Shown here piece after piece: positions 43,130 through 52,442 of a stretch of DNA of 64,000 nucleotides (position 1 is the stretch's first letter; every line of letters starts with the position of its first letter). This DNA comes from JAVBKX01 sp031553835 (GTDB taxonomy: Bacteria; Bacteroidota; Bacteroidia; Bacteroidales; Azobacteroidaceae), in contig JAVBKX010000010.1 of assembly GCA_031553835.1 (NCBI GenBank), positions 1-64,000 on the forward strand, written 5' to 3'. The translations under genes and the position numbers were made by a program. The notes below the pieces were generated by a model. It worked only from the letters and a program-made list of their open reading frames with translations. It was not told where the DNA came from and searched no databases.

Positions 43130-45145
43130 ATGAGTATAAAAGGAAAAATCTCATTAGGCATTACACTGCTTGCCATTATCCTCACAGGATTGTACTTCAT
43201 CAACAAACTATATCTGAGTCCGGATAATTTCCTCCGTCAGATCTATTTAGTACCGAAAGACGCCATTTATATCATTGAAACGAATGATCCGATCGGAAAT
43301 TGGCAGAAATTCAGCAAAAGTGATCCCTGGCAATACCTGAAGGCTCAACCCAAAATGGAAGAAATCGGCACGATGGCCAACACGTTGGATTCTCTTTTGC
43401 GCAACAACACCAATCTGTTTAACTTATTGGGCAAAAGGAATTTAATGATTTCAGCTCATCAAACCCGGAAATCGACTTACGATTTTCTTTTCTTGGTGGA
43501 TCTACAAAAATCATCCAAAATAGAAAGCCTGAAAGACCAAATGGAAAATCTGTTCAAAGCCGGAGATTTTCGCGTCACTTCACGCAAATTCAATAATGAA
43601 AAAATTCTTGAATTATATAACCCTGCGGATAAAACGACCCTTTATATGGCTTTCATCAGCAACCACATGATTTGTTCGTTTACCGGATTGCTGATAGAAA
43701 AATCGATCCAGGAAAAAGAAGATCCCGCCATTGGCCGCGATTTATATTTTTTAGATGTGGAACCTAAATTAAGCAATTCGGGCTTATGCCGGATTTACAT
43801 TAATTACAAATACCTGAACGATTATTTAACTATGATGATGGGAATGGCAGACGATAACCTTCGCGCCATGTGCCATTCTCTCAGCTATACCGGACTGGAT
43901 TTTCACGCCAATGACGAAATGCTTTCATTGAAAGGATATACGAATCTGAGCGATGCAACGGAAGACAGTTATCTGCCGGCTTTGATGCACTCGGGAAGCC
44001 ACAAGTTAACCGCTCACAAAATTTTATCCGATCGCACGGCATTTTTTCTCACAATGGGTTTTGATGATGCCAACAGATTCATGGATAATGTGGAAAATGT
44101 ACTCAAACAAGATGATCTTTCCTATAAAGAATTTCAGAAAAATAAGGAACGAATCGAAAGTTTTTTAGGCATTGATATTCGTAAAAATTTTCTCGGATGG
44201 ATGGAAGGAGAAGTAGTGTTCGCTCAAAATACCCCGGGAACGTTAGGCCGTCAGAATGAATTTGTCGCCGTCATTAAAATGAAAGACAAAAAAGAAGCCC
44301 TGACTAATCTTGATTTTATCGAAGAACGTATTCGTAAACGAACTCCAGCCAAATTCAAGACGATCGATTATGAAGGTTTTAGTGTGCATTATTTAGAAAT
44401 GAAAGGTTTTTTCAGGCTGTTATTCGGAAAAATGTTTGACGATCTGAACAAACCATATTACACCATTATCGACGATTATGCAGTATTCAGCAACAGTACG
44501 GCGACCTTATTATCAATGATAGAAGATTATCGTCTGGGGCAAACATTAGAAAAAGATAAAATTTTTCAACGGTTTATGGATGAATTCAATGGGAAATCGA
44601 GCATTTTTGCCTATACCAACACGATAAAATTTTTCCCATTAATGAAAGAATTTATGAATGCTGCTACATGGAAAGACTTACAAACGAATCAGCCATTTGT
44701 AGTCTGCTTCCCGCAAACGGCTTTCCAGCTAACCGGCGATAAAAATAATATGTTTGATACTCGTTTTATCGCGCAATTTGCCATTCCTCCAATACAGGAA
44801 GAAATTCCTGCAACAGAGGAAGAAGAGCCTCTTGATTTTTCACTTCGGGAAGACACTTTACAAGCCCTCGAATTATTCTATATCGAAAAAATGCAGGGAA
44901 ATATATATACGGAATTCTATGATGATGGCGCTATCAAGAGCAAATCGGAGATAAAAAACGGCATCAAACACGGGAAATACCTGTCATTCTGCCCCAGTGG
45001 AAAACTACAATCCAAAGGCCAGTTCAAAAACAATAAAAAAGACGGAACCTGGGAATTTTATAACGAAGAAGGCAAAATGATCTATAAGGAAAAGTGGAAA
45101 AATGGAGCGTTTGAGAAGGTAATAGAAAAGGGGAATAATAATTGA
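43130..45145 (+). CDS. DUF3352-like exported protein with MORN-type tail
   Basis: 671 residues. N-terminal membrane anchor (about 7-25), a long body with repeated units about self-limited pairs of alpha/beta segments (for example PKDAIYIIETNDPIGNWQKFSKSDPWQYL and YTIIDDYAVFSNSTATLLSMIEDY), which resembles DUF3352-type proteins of the Bacteroidota. The last 75 residues hold YwqK/MORN-like repeats (FYDDGAIKSKSEIKNGIKHGKY, PSGKLQSKGQFKNNKKDGTWE, EEGKMIYKEKWKNGAFE). I do not know its role; it is probably anchored in the inner membrane with the body in the periplasm. It converges with the SNF2 gene 12 bp away, with no terminator visible. Confidence 0.6.
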   Translation: MSIKGKISLGITLLAIILTGLYFINKLYLSPDNFLRQIYLVPKDAIYIIETNDPIGNWQKFSKSDPWQYLKAQPKMEEIGTMANTLDSLLRNNTNLFNLLGKRNLMISAHQTRKSTYDFLFLVDLQKSSKIESLKDQMENLFKAGDFRVTSRKFNNEKILELYNPADKTTLYMAFISNHMICSFTGLLIEKSIQEKEDPAIGRDLYFLDVEPKLSNSGLCRIYINYKYLNDYLTMMMGMADDNLRAMCHSLSYTGLDFHANDEMLSLKGYTNLSDATEDSYLPALMHSGSHKLTAHKILSDRTAFFLTMGFDDANRFMDNVENVLKQDDLSYKEFQKNKERIESFLGIDIRKNFLGWMEGEVVFAQNTPGTLGRQNEFVAVIKMKDKKEALTNLDFIEERIRKRTPAKFKTIDYEGFSVHYLEMKGFFRLLFGKMFDDLNKPYYTIIDDYAVFSNSTATLLSMIEDYRLGQTLEKDKIFQRFMDEFNGKSSIFAYTNTIKFFPLMKEFMNAATWKDLQTNQPFVVCFPQTAFQLTGDKNNMFDTRFIAQFAIPPIQEEIPATEEEEPLDFSLREDTLQALELFYIEKMQGNIYTEFYDDGAIKSKSEIKNGIKHGKYLSFCPSGKLQSKGQFKNNKKDGTWEFYNEEGKMIYKEKWKNGAFEKVIEKGNNN

Positions 45146-45157
45146 GTGTGGAGAGTG

Positions 45158-48067
45158 TCAGGTAAACAATTCATCAATTTCCTCCTGGCACAATACCTCC
45201 AGTGGATTGGTTGATTGCACAAAAGTTTCGAATAAATCCGTTTTTTTCTCTTGTAACCGGAGAATTTTTTCCTCTACCGTTCCGATGGAAATAAAGCGGT
45301 ATGCAATTACATTGTTTTTTTGCCCGATACGATGCGCCCGGCTAATGGCTTGCAATTCAGCAGCCGGATTCCACCAGGGGTCAAGAATAAACACATAATC
45401 GGCAGAAGTCAGGTTCAGCCCTGTTCCTCCGGCTTTCAGTGAAATAAAAAAACTGCCGATCTCCGGATCTTCTTCGAAACGTTTGATTTCTTTTTGCCGA
45501 TCGGCGACAGAAGTTTGTCCGGTTAATAATGCATACTTCCACCCCTCTTTATCAAAATATCCGGTCAATAATTCCAACTGTTTCACATACGAAGAAAACA
45601 ACAGCACCTTGTGCCCTCCGGCCCGGATCGTTTCATACGACAAAATGATTTCTTCAAATTTTCCGGCTTCGGCAGCATATTCCGGAATCACCATTGCCGG
45701 ATGGATCGCCACTTGCCGCAATCGATTCAAGCCGGCCAATACGACCAGATTATTGCGATTGTCAGACTCTGCCGCTTCCAGCAAGCCATTCCGTATCCGA
45801 TTTTTTTCCGTTTCATACACTTTTTTCTGCTCTTCCGACATTTCACAATAGATGATTTGTTGCGAAAGCGAAGGCAATTCAGGAGTCACCTCCTCTTTCG
45901 TCCTGCGCAATAAAAACGGACGGATTAATCGCTGTAATTTCAACGCAGCCGATTCATTTTTTTCTTTGGTTATTTTCTGGATATATGTACTATTGAAAGA
46001 AGAAAACGAACCCAGCAAACCTTCATTTATGAAATTAAATTGTGACCACAAATCAGACAGAGAATTCTCAATCGGCGTTCCGGTCAACACCAATTTATGA
46101 AACGAATCCAATCGTTTCACACTCTGATACGTTTGAGATTTATGATTTTTAATAAACTGGCTTTCATCCAAAATAATATAATTGAAAACATATTCTCTCA
46201 AAAAAACAGCATCATTACGAATCGTTCCATAGGTTGTAAGCACCACCTGATGCAAATCAAAAACCCGGGTTGCCGTTTGGTTTCTCACCCGGTCAATGCC
46301 CGAATGTACATACACTTTCAACTCGGGTGCAAATTTTTTCAATTCGTTTTGCCAGTTATAAATCAACGAAGTCGGCGCAATAATCAGAGATGCCGGCAGT
46401 TTAGCTTCCGCTTCGGCAAACAACGACCATTGCCCTTCGAGATCGGGCTTAATTTCTTTTTCAGCATTCTGATACAAAGAACTGAGTAACGTGATCGTCT
46501 GTAAGGTTTTTCCCAACCCCATGTCATCTGCTAAGCATCCTCCAAATCCGGCTTTACATAAATAATTCAGCCAGAAAAAACCTTCTTTCTGATACGACCG
46601 CAAGATTGGTTTCAACTGTGCGGGTATTGTAGCCGGCAATTGTTGTTGCTGTTGTAAAATAGAGATCTCTTCCCGTTTTTGAGGTTTCAGCAACGACACC
46701 ATTTCATCGGGCAACAATCCCACATGGATTTTTTTCAGTTGAATCCCTTTATTTACCTCTTTAGCTGTCTTGAAAAATTCCTGGTATTGCTCAAACCATT
46801 CATCCGGAAGAATAGCAATCCGCTTGTCGGGCAACACAAATTCTTTCGTTCCCGATAAAATATGTTTTTTAAATCGAATAAAAGGAATCACAAAATCATC
46901 AAATACAACATTGATGTGAAGATCGAACCAATCGATTTTGGTATCAATATTTAATTGTAACTGGATCGTTCCCAAATAAAAAATCGTTTTCAGCTGCTGT
47001 TCAAAAACAAAATCTGAAAGGCGGTGCATATTTTTATTCAGCCATTCGATTAATAACGGTTGGATACCCTGCTCATTCGTATTCAAAAAAAACACACAGT
47101 CTTCTATCGTAGATAAACCCACATCGGCCAGCTGTTGTTGCAAATTCTTTTCCCAATCCAAGTCCCGGGAATACCAACAAATCGTATAAGAATCGGCTGA
47201 TTCATTGAGCCAAATATTTTTCTTCCGTTTCGAATCAGGATTCACCGCTTGATCTCCATAATAAAACACAAGCCGGAGCTGTAAAGGTCGTAAAAAACCT
47301 TCTTCCAAACGCAATAAAGCTTTCCGCTCCGGATGCAATTCCACGCAGGGAATTCCGGTCAGTCTGACTTCAAAATGCCGCATGGTTTTCAGCACAAAGT
47401 TTTGCAGATACGACCGTTCCGTTGACAGAGGCACCCGAATCGATTTTTTAGTAAAAAAAGGAAGAATTTTTTTTGAATCCACGACATCAATCCAGTGGAT
47501 TTCATTGCCAATCAAGGCCACACAAGGTTCATGACTGATGATAATTCCCGGTTGAGTCTGCAATGAAATCTCCCGTTCGCCGTTGGTAAGGGAAATAAAA
47601 TACTGCATTTCCGTCTCGGGAGTTTCTTTTATAAAATGAAACAGGCATTGAGTATTGTGCGGTAAAAGATGGATTTGATGTCTTTCATATAATACTTTAG
47701 TGGAAAGATTGTCTCGCAGATAAACCGAAATCTCCATATTGCGGGCGCATTCCACCACTTTCCGGTTACAAATTTCAATTCGGGGACGGATCAAATTTTG
47801 CAAGGTATCAGGTGAAACATTTTCCTTAAATTTATTGGTATCTTTTTCCCTCGAAAAGTGTTTCATCAGAGACTTATCCGAAATGGCATCCAGCAAACGA
47901 ATCAATTCCAATTCGCCATCAGCTGCATTACGGGCTTTGGCTTGCGATAATTCAACGCTGCCCAACAATTGGATGCCTCCACTGGTAGTGTTTACAGCTG
48001 TATAGAGGTTGAATTTCCACCCGAAATAACGGTGTTCGAATAAAACAAGAATGGGGTATTCCGTCAT
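45158..48067 (-). CDS. SNF2/SWI2-family helicase-like ATPase
   Basis: 969 residues. N-terminal half of about 480 residues is the bacterial SNF2-associated region; the motor follows with motif I GGCLADDMGLGKTLQT (about 512), motif II YIILDESQFIKN (DESQ, the family variant of DEAH), motif III LVLTGTPIENSLSDLWSQF, and the second RecA lobe ending KAGGTGLNLTSADYVFILDPWWNPAAELQAISRAHRIGQKNNV. These are ATP-driven DNA translocases acting in repair or transcription; no nuclease domain is present and no defence-type partner is adjacent. It starts 15 bp after the OmpA-like gene. Confidence 0.92.
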   Translation of the reverse strand: MTEYPILVLFEHRYFGWKFNLYTAVNTTSGGIQLLGSVELSQAKARNAADGELELIRLLDAISDKSLMKHFSREKDTNKFKENVSPDTLQNLIRPRIEICNRKVVECARNMEISVYLRDNLSTKVLYERHQIHLLPHNTQCLFHFIKETPETEMQYFISLTNGEREISLQTQPGIIISHEPCVALIGNEIHWIDVVDSKKILPFFTKKSIRVPLSTERSYLQNFVLKTMRHFEVRLTGIPCVELHPERKALLRLEEGFLRPLQLRLVFYYGDQAVNPDSKRKKNIWLNESADSYTICWYSRDLDWEKNLQQQLADVGLSTIEDCVFFLNTNEQGIQPLLIEWLNKNMHRLSDFVFEQQLKTIFYLGTIQLQLNIDTKIDWFDLHINVVFDDFVIPFIRFKKHILSGTKEFVLPDKRIAILPDEWFEQYQEFFKTAKEVNKGIQLKKIHVGLLPDEMVSLLKPQKREEISILQQQQQLPATIPAQLKPILRSYQKEGFFWLNYLCKAGFGGCLADDMGLGKTLQTITLLSSLYQNAEKEIKPDLEGQWSLFAEAEAKLPASLIIAPTSLIYNWQNELKKFAPELKVYVHSGIDRVRNQTATRVFDLHQVVLTTYGTIRNDAVFLREYVFNYIILDESQFIKNHKSQTYQSVKRLDSFHKLVLTGTPIENSLSDLWSQFNFINEGLLGSFSSFNSTYIQKITKEKNESAALKLQRLIRPFLLRRTKEEVTPELPSLSQQIIYCEMSEEQKKVYETEKNRIRNGLLEAAESDNRNNLVVLAGLNRLRQVAIHPAMVIPEYAAEAGKFEEIILSYETIRAGGHKVLLFSSYVKQLELLTGYFDKEGWKYALLTGQTSVADRQKEIKRFEEDPEIGSFFISLKAGGTGLNLTSADYVFILDPWWNPAAELQAISRAHRIGQKNNVIAYRFISIGTVEEKILRLQEKKTDLFETFVQSTNPLEVLCQEEIDELFT

Positions 48068-48082
48068 ATAAAGAGCTATTCT

Positions 48083-49501
48083 CTACTCATGCACCGCGAA
48101 TACTACTCTCCGGTTAATCCTCCGGTTTGCTTCGCTGGTATTAGGGACTAATGGCTCCAAATCCCCCTTACTAACCACTTTGATTCGCAGAGGATCGATC
48201 CCCTGGCATATCAAATACGCTTTTGCCATTTCTGCCCGTTCCAATCCTAATTGATAATTGCCATCTTTTGAACCTTGATTGCAAGCATGGCCTTCGAGCG
48301 TAATAAACAGCCCCGGATTTTGCAACAAAAATTCGGCATATTGATTCAAAATCATCTGGTGAGAATCCGACAAGGAAGTTTGATCCTGACGATAATTACC
48401 AATCGCTTTTTTCATATTCGACGATACTTCTCTCCAATACGGATTGATAAAAGCTTTTCCTGCCACAGATGAAGACGGGCGTTGTGTTGTTGCAACATTA
48501 TCCGTAGATCGTGTATATTGGGTTGGGGATTGCGTTTGCTGCACTACACGATAATTTTTCACATTCGTTGTACTGGCAGGCGCAACGGTTGTTTTTACTT
48601 CTTTACGAGTGGAAGCAAACATTTTTCCGAAATTCGTAGTAAATCTGAATTTTACTCCCAACGAAAAAGGGTACACTTTCTCTACAAATATGTTACCGCT
48701 TTCGGATGATTGCAATACACTATAATAAGTTGGCTGCTTCGGAAATTTGGAATTATAAGTAACCAACTGATTTACAGGATGATTTTTACGCATATTATCC
48801 AATCCATAGTCAATATATGCACCGGCATATAAATTCCAATCATCACTCAATTTCCATTTCCCCCCTATTTCTCCGGAGACCAAAGCAGTAATTCTCATAT
48901 CAAGATGGCCAAACGCAGTCAGATCATTATAAGTATCCAAACCGTATTCCGGCCTGTTTTCATATACCTGCCCTCCCGATCCGTAACCGGTTACTTTCAC
49001 AGAACCGACAGTGGGCACATACACTGCATACACCGGAAATCCAAATTTAAAACCGGCTGCCATATAAAACCGGCTGGAGCCTGTTGTTTGGAATTGCAAC
49101 ATTAAGGGAATCTGTGTCAGCAAAGCATATTGCTGTTCTTTATAATTTGAAAAATCGCCTCGTATCAACGTACATCCATTGAGTCCGGATGGTGGCGTAA
49201 CAGGATATTGTAAAGAAAAATTATCCCAGGTAAGACTTCCACTATAAAAAGCCAAATCAAGACCAGTAGTAATCCCCCATTGTGGAGAGAAAAATCCTGT
49301 ATATTCAAATCCGGCCATTCCTCCCGGACCTGAAGATTTCGTCACACCGGCGGGCGGAGTATATTGTATAGTTGAAAGACCGCCTCCAAGATGAAACCCG
49401 ATTTCGTGATGATATTGTTCTTGCGCCTGTATTGTAAAGGAAGATACAAATATTCCTGCCAATAAAAATAAACCTCTTACAGATAGCGTATGCGATTCCA
49501 T
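48083..49501 (-). CDS. OmpA-family outer-membrane protein
   Basis: 472 residues from ATG 49501. The ORF opens 26 codons earlier, but that extension would precede the signal and is rejected. Signal peptide MESHTLSVRGLFLLAGIFVSSFTIQAQ; a beta-barrel porin-like domain (about 28-300, alternating aromatic strands such as YHHEIGFHLGGGLSTIQY and the PFSLGVKFRF strand); a Gln/Thr-rich linker; then a C-terminal OmpA peptidoglycan-binding domain with ITLEGHACNQGSKDGNYQLGLERAEMAKAYLICQGI and NRRINRRVVF. It would link outer membrane and peptidoglycan. Terminator of eno lies between its start and eno. Confidence 0.85.
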   Translation of the reverse strand: MESHTLSVRGLFLLAGIFVSSFTIQAQEQYHHEIGFHLGGGLSTIQYTPPAGVTKSSGPGGMAGFEYTGFFSPQWGITTGLDLAFYSGSLTWDNFSLQYPVTPPSGLNGCTLIRGDFSNYKEQQYALLTQIPLMLQFQTTGSSRFYMAAGFKFGFPVYAVYVPTVGSVKVTGYGSGGQVYENRPEYGLDTYNDLTAFGHLDMRITALVSGEIGGKWKLSDDWNLYAGAYIDYGLDNMRKNHPVNQLVTYNSKFPKQPTYYSVLQSSESGNIFVEKVYPFSLGVKFRFTTNFGKMFASTRKEVKTTVAPASTTNVKNYRVVQQTQSPTQYTRSTDNVATTQRPSSSVAGKAFINPYWREVSSNMKKAIGNYRQDQTSLSDSHQMILNQYAEFLLQNPGLFITLEGHACNQGSKDGNYQLGLERAEMAKAYLICQGIDPLRIKVVSKGDLEPLVPNTSEANRRINRRVVFAVHE

Positions 49502-49588
49502 AAATATATATAAAATGTAAAAAATTATGCAAATATCGTGAAAATCCTTAATATATGCAAGACCTATAACATTCAACATTGTGGCACA

Positions 49589-49619
49589 AAAAAAGGCTGT
49601 AGTGAATACAGCCTTTTTT
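49589..49619 (-). terminator. Intrinsic terminator after eno
   Basis: On the minus strand GGCTGT and ACAGCC pair around ATTCACT, preceded by six A and followed by seven T (TTTTTTTGTG). It sits 20 bp after the eno stop. The A/T flanks make it work in both directions. Confidence 0.85.
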
Positions 49620-49639
49620 CAATGATATTCAGCAAAATA

Positions 49640-50920
49640 TTATTTTACTTTTTTATATCCGTAAACCGCACGGGCTCCCAATTCTTCTTCGATACGAAGC
49701 AATTGGTTGTATTTAGCCATTCGGTCGGAGCGGCTCAATGAACCGGTTTTGATGTGTCCTGAATTAGTAGCTACAGCAATGTCGGCAATAGTGGCATCTT
49801 CAGTTTCTCCCGAACGGTGAGAAGTTACTGAAGTATAACCTGCGCGGTGAGCCATTTCGATAGCATCCAATGTTTCACTCAATGAACCGATTTGGTTTAC
49901 TTTGATCAAAATTGAGTTTGCGCAACCTAATTCAATACCTTTTTTCAAGTATTCGACATTAGTTACAAACAAATCGTCACCTACTAATTGGCATTTGCTG
50001 CCGATTTTGTCGGTAAGTAATTTCCATCCGTCCCAGTCGCCTTCAGCCATACCGTCTTCGATAGAATCGATAGGATATTTAGCCACTAATTCAGCCAGGT
50101 AATCAGCTTGTTGAGCAGAATTACGTTTTGCACCCTTAGCGCCTTCAAATTTAGAATAGTCATAAATACCATCTTTGTAGAATTCGGAAGAAGCGCAATC
50201 CAAACCGATCATAACATCTTTTCCGGCTTTGTATCCGGCATTTTCGATGGCTTTGATGATCGATTCCAATGCATCTTCAGTACCATTCAAAGCAGGGGCG
50301 AAACCACCTTCGTCACCAACAGCAGTACTTAAATTACGGTCGTGCAATACTTTTTTCAAAGCATGGAAAACTTCAGCTCCACAACGCAAAGCTTCGCGGA
50401 AAGAAGGAGCGCCAACCGGGCGAATCATAAATTCCTGGAAAGCGATAGGAGCATCTGAGTGAGAACCTCCATTGATAATATTCATCATCGGAACAGGTAA
50501 GCAGTAAGTGTTAGTTCCGCCGATATAACGATATAAAGGCATTTCCAAATAAGCAGCAGCAGCTTTAGCCACAGCCAAAGAAACACCCAAAATAGCATTG
50601 GCTCCTAATTTTGATTTTGTTTTGGTTCCGTCTAAAGCGATCATTTTCTGGTCGATTTCGCGTTGTTCCAAAGCGCTCATTCCCAACAAAGCGGGAGCAA
50701 TTACTTTGTTTACATTTTCAACAGCTTTCAAAACGCCTTTTCCCAAGTAACGTTTTTTGTCACCGTCGCGCAATTCGATTGCTTCATTCTCTCCGGTAGA
50801 AGCTCCGGAAGGAACAGCAGCGCGTCCCATGTACCCTGATGCTAAAAACACATCTACTTCAACTGTCGGATTTCCTCTTGAATCCAGGATTTCCCTACCA
50901 ACGATTTTTACGATTTCCAT
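49640..50920 (-). CDS. eno: Enolase
   Basis: 426 residues. N-terminal capping domain (GREILDSRGNPTVEVDVFLASG, with PSGASTGENEAIELRDGD), then the barrel: SHSDAPIAFQEFMIRPVGA, the general acid Glu in VGDEGGFAPALNGTEDALE, metal ligands in GLDCASSEFY, SIEDGMAEGDWDGW and VGDDLFVTN, the base Lys in ILIKVNQIGSLSETLDAI, and SHRSGETEDATIADIAVATNSGHIKTGS. Interconverts 2-phosphoglycerate and phosphoenolpyruvate in glycolysis. Monocistronic, with its own promoter and terminator. Confidence 0.98.
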   Translation of the reverse strand: MEIVKIVGREILDSRGNPTVEVDVFLASGYMGRAAVPSGASTGENEAIELRDGDKKRYLGKGVLKAVENVNKVIAPALLGMSALEQREIDQKMIALDGTKTKSKLGANAILGVSLAVAKAAAAYLEMPLYRYIGGTNTYCLPVPMMNIINGGSHSDAPIAFQEFMIRPVGAPSFREALRCGAEVFHALKKVLHDRNLSTAVGDEGGFAPALNGTEDALESIIKAIENAGYKAGKDVMIGLDCASSEFYKDGIYDYSKFEGAKGAKRNSAQQADYLAELVAKYPIDSIEDGMAEGDWDGWKLLTDKIGSKCQLVGDDLFVTNVEYLKKGIELGCANSILIKVNQIGSLSETLDAIEMAHRAGYTSVTSHRSGETEDATIADIAVATNSGHIKTGSLSRSDRMAKYNQLLRIEEELGARAVYGYKKVK

Positions 50921-50972
50921 ACTGTAAATTTTATTTTTATTTATGTTTAAGGAAAGACTTGTTTTCGAGGTG

Positions 50973-50980
50973 CAAAGGTA
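50973..50980 (-). promoter_or_regulatory. -7 box of the eno promoter
   Basis: TACCTTTG on the minus strand, exact to TAnnTTTG, 52 bp upstream of the eno start. No TTTG at the expected -33 position. Confidence 0.6.
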
Positions 50981-51148
50981 GTAAAAAAATTGCTTCTGGT
51001 CATAATTTTCTCAGCACAAACGCATTTAAAATTTCAATAAATCTATCAAAATTTTATTATCCTAAGCAGCAAAGATATATTTATCAGAAAAAGAAACCAT
51101 CTTGGCTTTTTATCTGCTTTCAAAACGGGCTCGTTTTGAATGTTTTTC

Positions 51149-51291
51149 AATTGCCGTTGGTTTTAACCAACGGATTTAAGAATAGCTACACTCACATTGG
51201 GCTTTAGCCCTATAAATAACAGATGTTTGGGCTAAAGCCCAATGTGGGCCGATCAACATTCTTTATCCGTCAGCTGAAGCTGACGGCAATT
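51149..51291. repeat. Multi-arm cruciform repeat upstream of eno
   Basis: Outer stem AATTGCCGT (51149-51157) with ACGGCAATT (51283-51291). Inside are CCGTTGGTTTTAACCAACGG (51154-51173), a perfect 18-bp stem CACATTGGGCTTTAGCCC (51193-51210) with 51229-51246, and CCGTCAGCTGAAGCTGACGG (51267-51286). A separate hairpin CAAAACGGGCTCGTTTTG precedes it (51121-51138). The pieces resemble the hairpins of the 247-bp repeat family in plan but not in sequence. The rest of the gene-free stretch 50981-51471 has no gene I can support. Confidence 0.85.
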
Positions 51292-51471
51292 TAATTTTTA
51301 CAAAAAGCATTCAAATCGTTCCCGAATCAAAGATTTAGCAAAAGTCAAGACGGCTTCAAAATTAAACCTTTAACGAGACTTGGAAAAATACAATAATATG
51401 CAAAAAAAATTTACCGTTTTAAATCAGATGATTAAAAATGCGTTTGCCCTGACATTTTTTTCAGCGGGTTG

Positions 51472-52173
51472 TTAAAAATTTTGATATGAGAAAATCTGCT
51501 TCTTCAATTCTGTTCTGATTAGATTTTGATATTCTTCTGTATAATACCCATAATGTCGTCGACTGGGGTTAGGCAACCAAATCAAAGAAATAGAATTAAA
51601 ATGACCCGCTTTCATAAGTACCTTGTTGTCTGCTCTTTTAATCGGAAATAAAACCGGTTTTGCCTGATTCAAACACCCAAACGGGTCATTGCCTAAGGCG
51701 AGGATTAGGTCAAAGGACATTATATCGTTGATAAACTCTTTGGTTTTTGCAGCACAATAATTCTTCACTTCTTTGCTTTTCAACCCCGAAACACTTCCTG
51801 TATTAAAATAATAAATATTCATAAGAGTCGCATTCTCAAAATTGGGCCTGAAATATTCATCATCATACAACAGAGAACTCATAATTTTTGCCATTCCTCC
51901 CCAATCGGGATTGTTCCGATTTTCGATATATCCGTTTTTATCTGCATTACTCAATCGAGTCCAAGGACGCGATTCCCAATTATTCCTTTTTAAAACATCA
52001 CTATATTTTCCGTTTCCACCGGGATTGGCGCCAATAATCAACCATTTGGAGTTTTCGACTACGACAGATTGAAAAACATAAAAATCCAAATCTATATCCG
52101 TAGCCAGTTTATGGCAATCGTTAGCGACTTCCTGCAACCATTTGTCTAATTTTTCTTGAAATTTAGTTTCCAT
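51472..52173 (-). CDS. Uracil-DNA-glycosylase-superfamily-like protein
   Basis: 233 residues, no signal peptide. WLIIGANPGGNGKY near residues 44-57 recalls the GxNPG motif I of the UDG superfamily, and IWLPNPSRRHYG near 200-211 is placed like motif II (HPS...). NIYYFNTGSVSG and ILALGNDPFGCL lie at the strand positions expected of that fold. Distant match only. If correct it would be a DNA-base-excision or related enzyme, but the catalytic residues differ from classical UDG. It lies 80 bp after a small zinc-ribbon gene, same strand, with a hairpin (52221-52244) in between. Confidence 0.5.
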   Translation of the reverse strand: METKFQEKLDKWLQEVANDCHKLATDIDLDFYVFQSVVVENSKWLIIGANPGGNGKYSDVLKRNNWESRPWTRLSNADKNGYIENRNNPDWGGMAKIMSSLLYDDEYFRPNFENATLMNIYYFNTGSVSGLKSKEVKNYCAAKTKEFINDIMSFDLILALGNDPFGCLNQAKPVLFPIKRADNKVLMKAGHFNSISLIWLPNPSRRHYGYYTEEYQNLIRTELKKQIFSYQNF

Positions 52174-52220
52174 GATTTTTTATTATTTTTTAGTAAATAT
52201 ATCAATCGTTTTTTGATTTA

Positions 52221-52244
52221 GAGCGGCAATTTTCATCGCCGCTC
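52221..52244. repeat. Short hairpin GAGCGGC/GCCGCTC
   Basis: 7-bp stem around ATTTTCAT-type loop, 8 bp after the stop of the small zinc-ribbon gene. The minus-strand continuation TAAATCAAAAAACG gives no U-tract, so it is probably not an intrinsic terminator. Confidence 0.45.
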
Positions 52245-52252
52245 ATTTTCAA

Positions 52253-52381
52253 TCATCTCTTAGCTTTGGATGCTTTTGCCTCCGTCTCGCATTTTTTACC
52301 GCAGAAAGACAGTCGGTCTGATGCGCCCGACTTAGCAAAATCATACTCACGGCCACACCATTTACAAGTTTTTGTTGCCAT
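52253..52381 (-). CDS. Small zinc-ribbon-like protein
   Basis: 42 residues from ATG 52381 to TGA at 52253. Sequence has two paired cysteines, CKWCG (residues 6-10) and FCGKKCE (26-32), with basic surroundings and the ending AKASKAKR. A single-zinc ribbon is predicted, as in small DNA/RNA-associated proteins; the family is not recognised. It lies between the UDG-like gene (80 bp downstream) and the YD-like gene (61 bp upstream), all on the minus strand. Codon pattern is unremarkable and the paired CxxC/CxxxC spacing makes a chance ORF unlikely. Confidence 0.6.
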   Translation of the reverse strand: MATKTCKWCGREYDFAKSGASDRLSFCGKKCETEAKASKAKR

Positions 52382-52442
52382 AATTCAATATGATTATAAT
52401 TATACCTCAACTTCTGGGTTTCGGCTTCTCCTTTACTTCTAT

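Noticed and set aside
49502..49579. OmpA-family protein starting at 49579
   Set aside because: The 26 extra residues would precede a clean signal peptide that begins at 49501.
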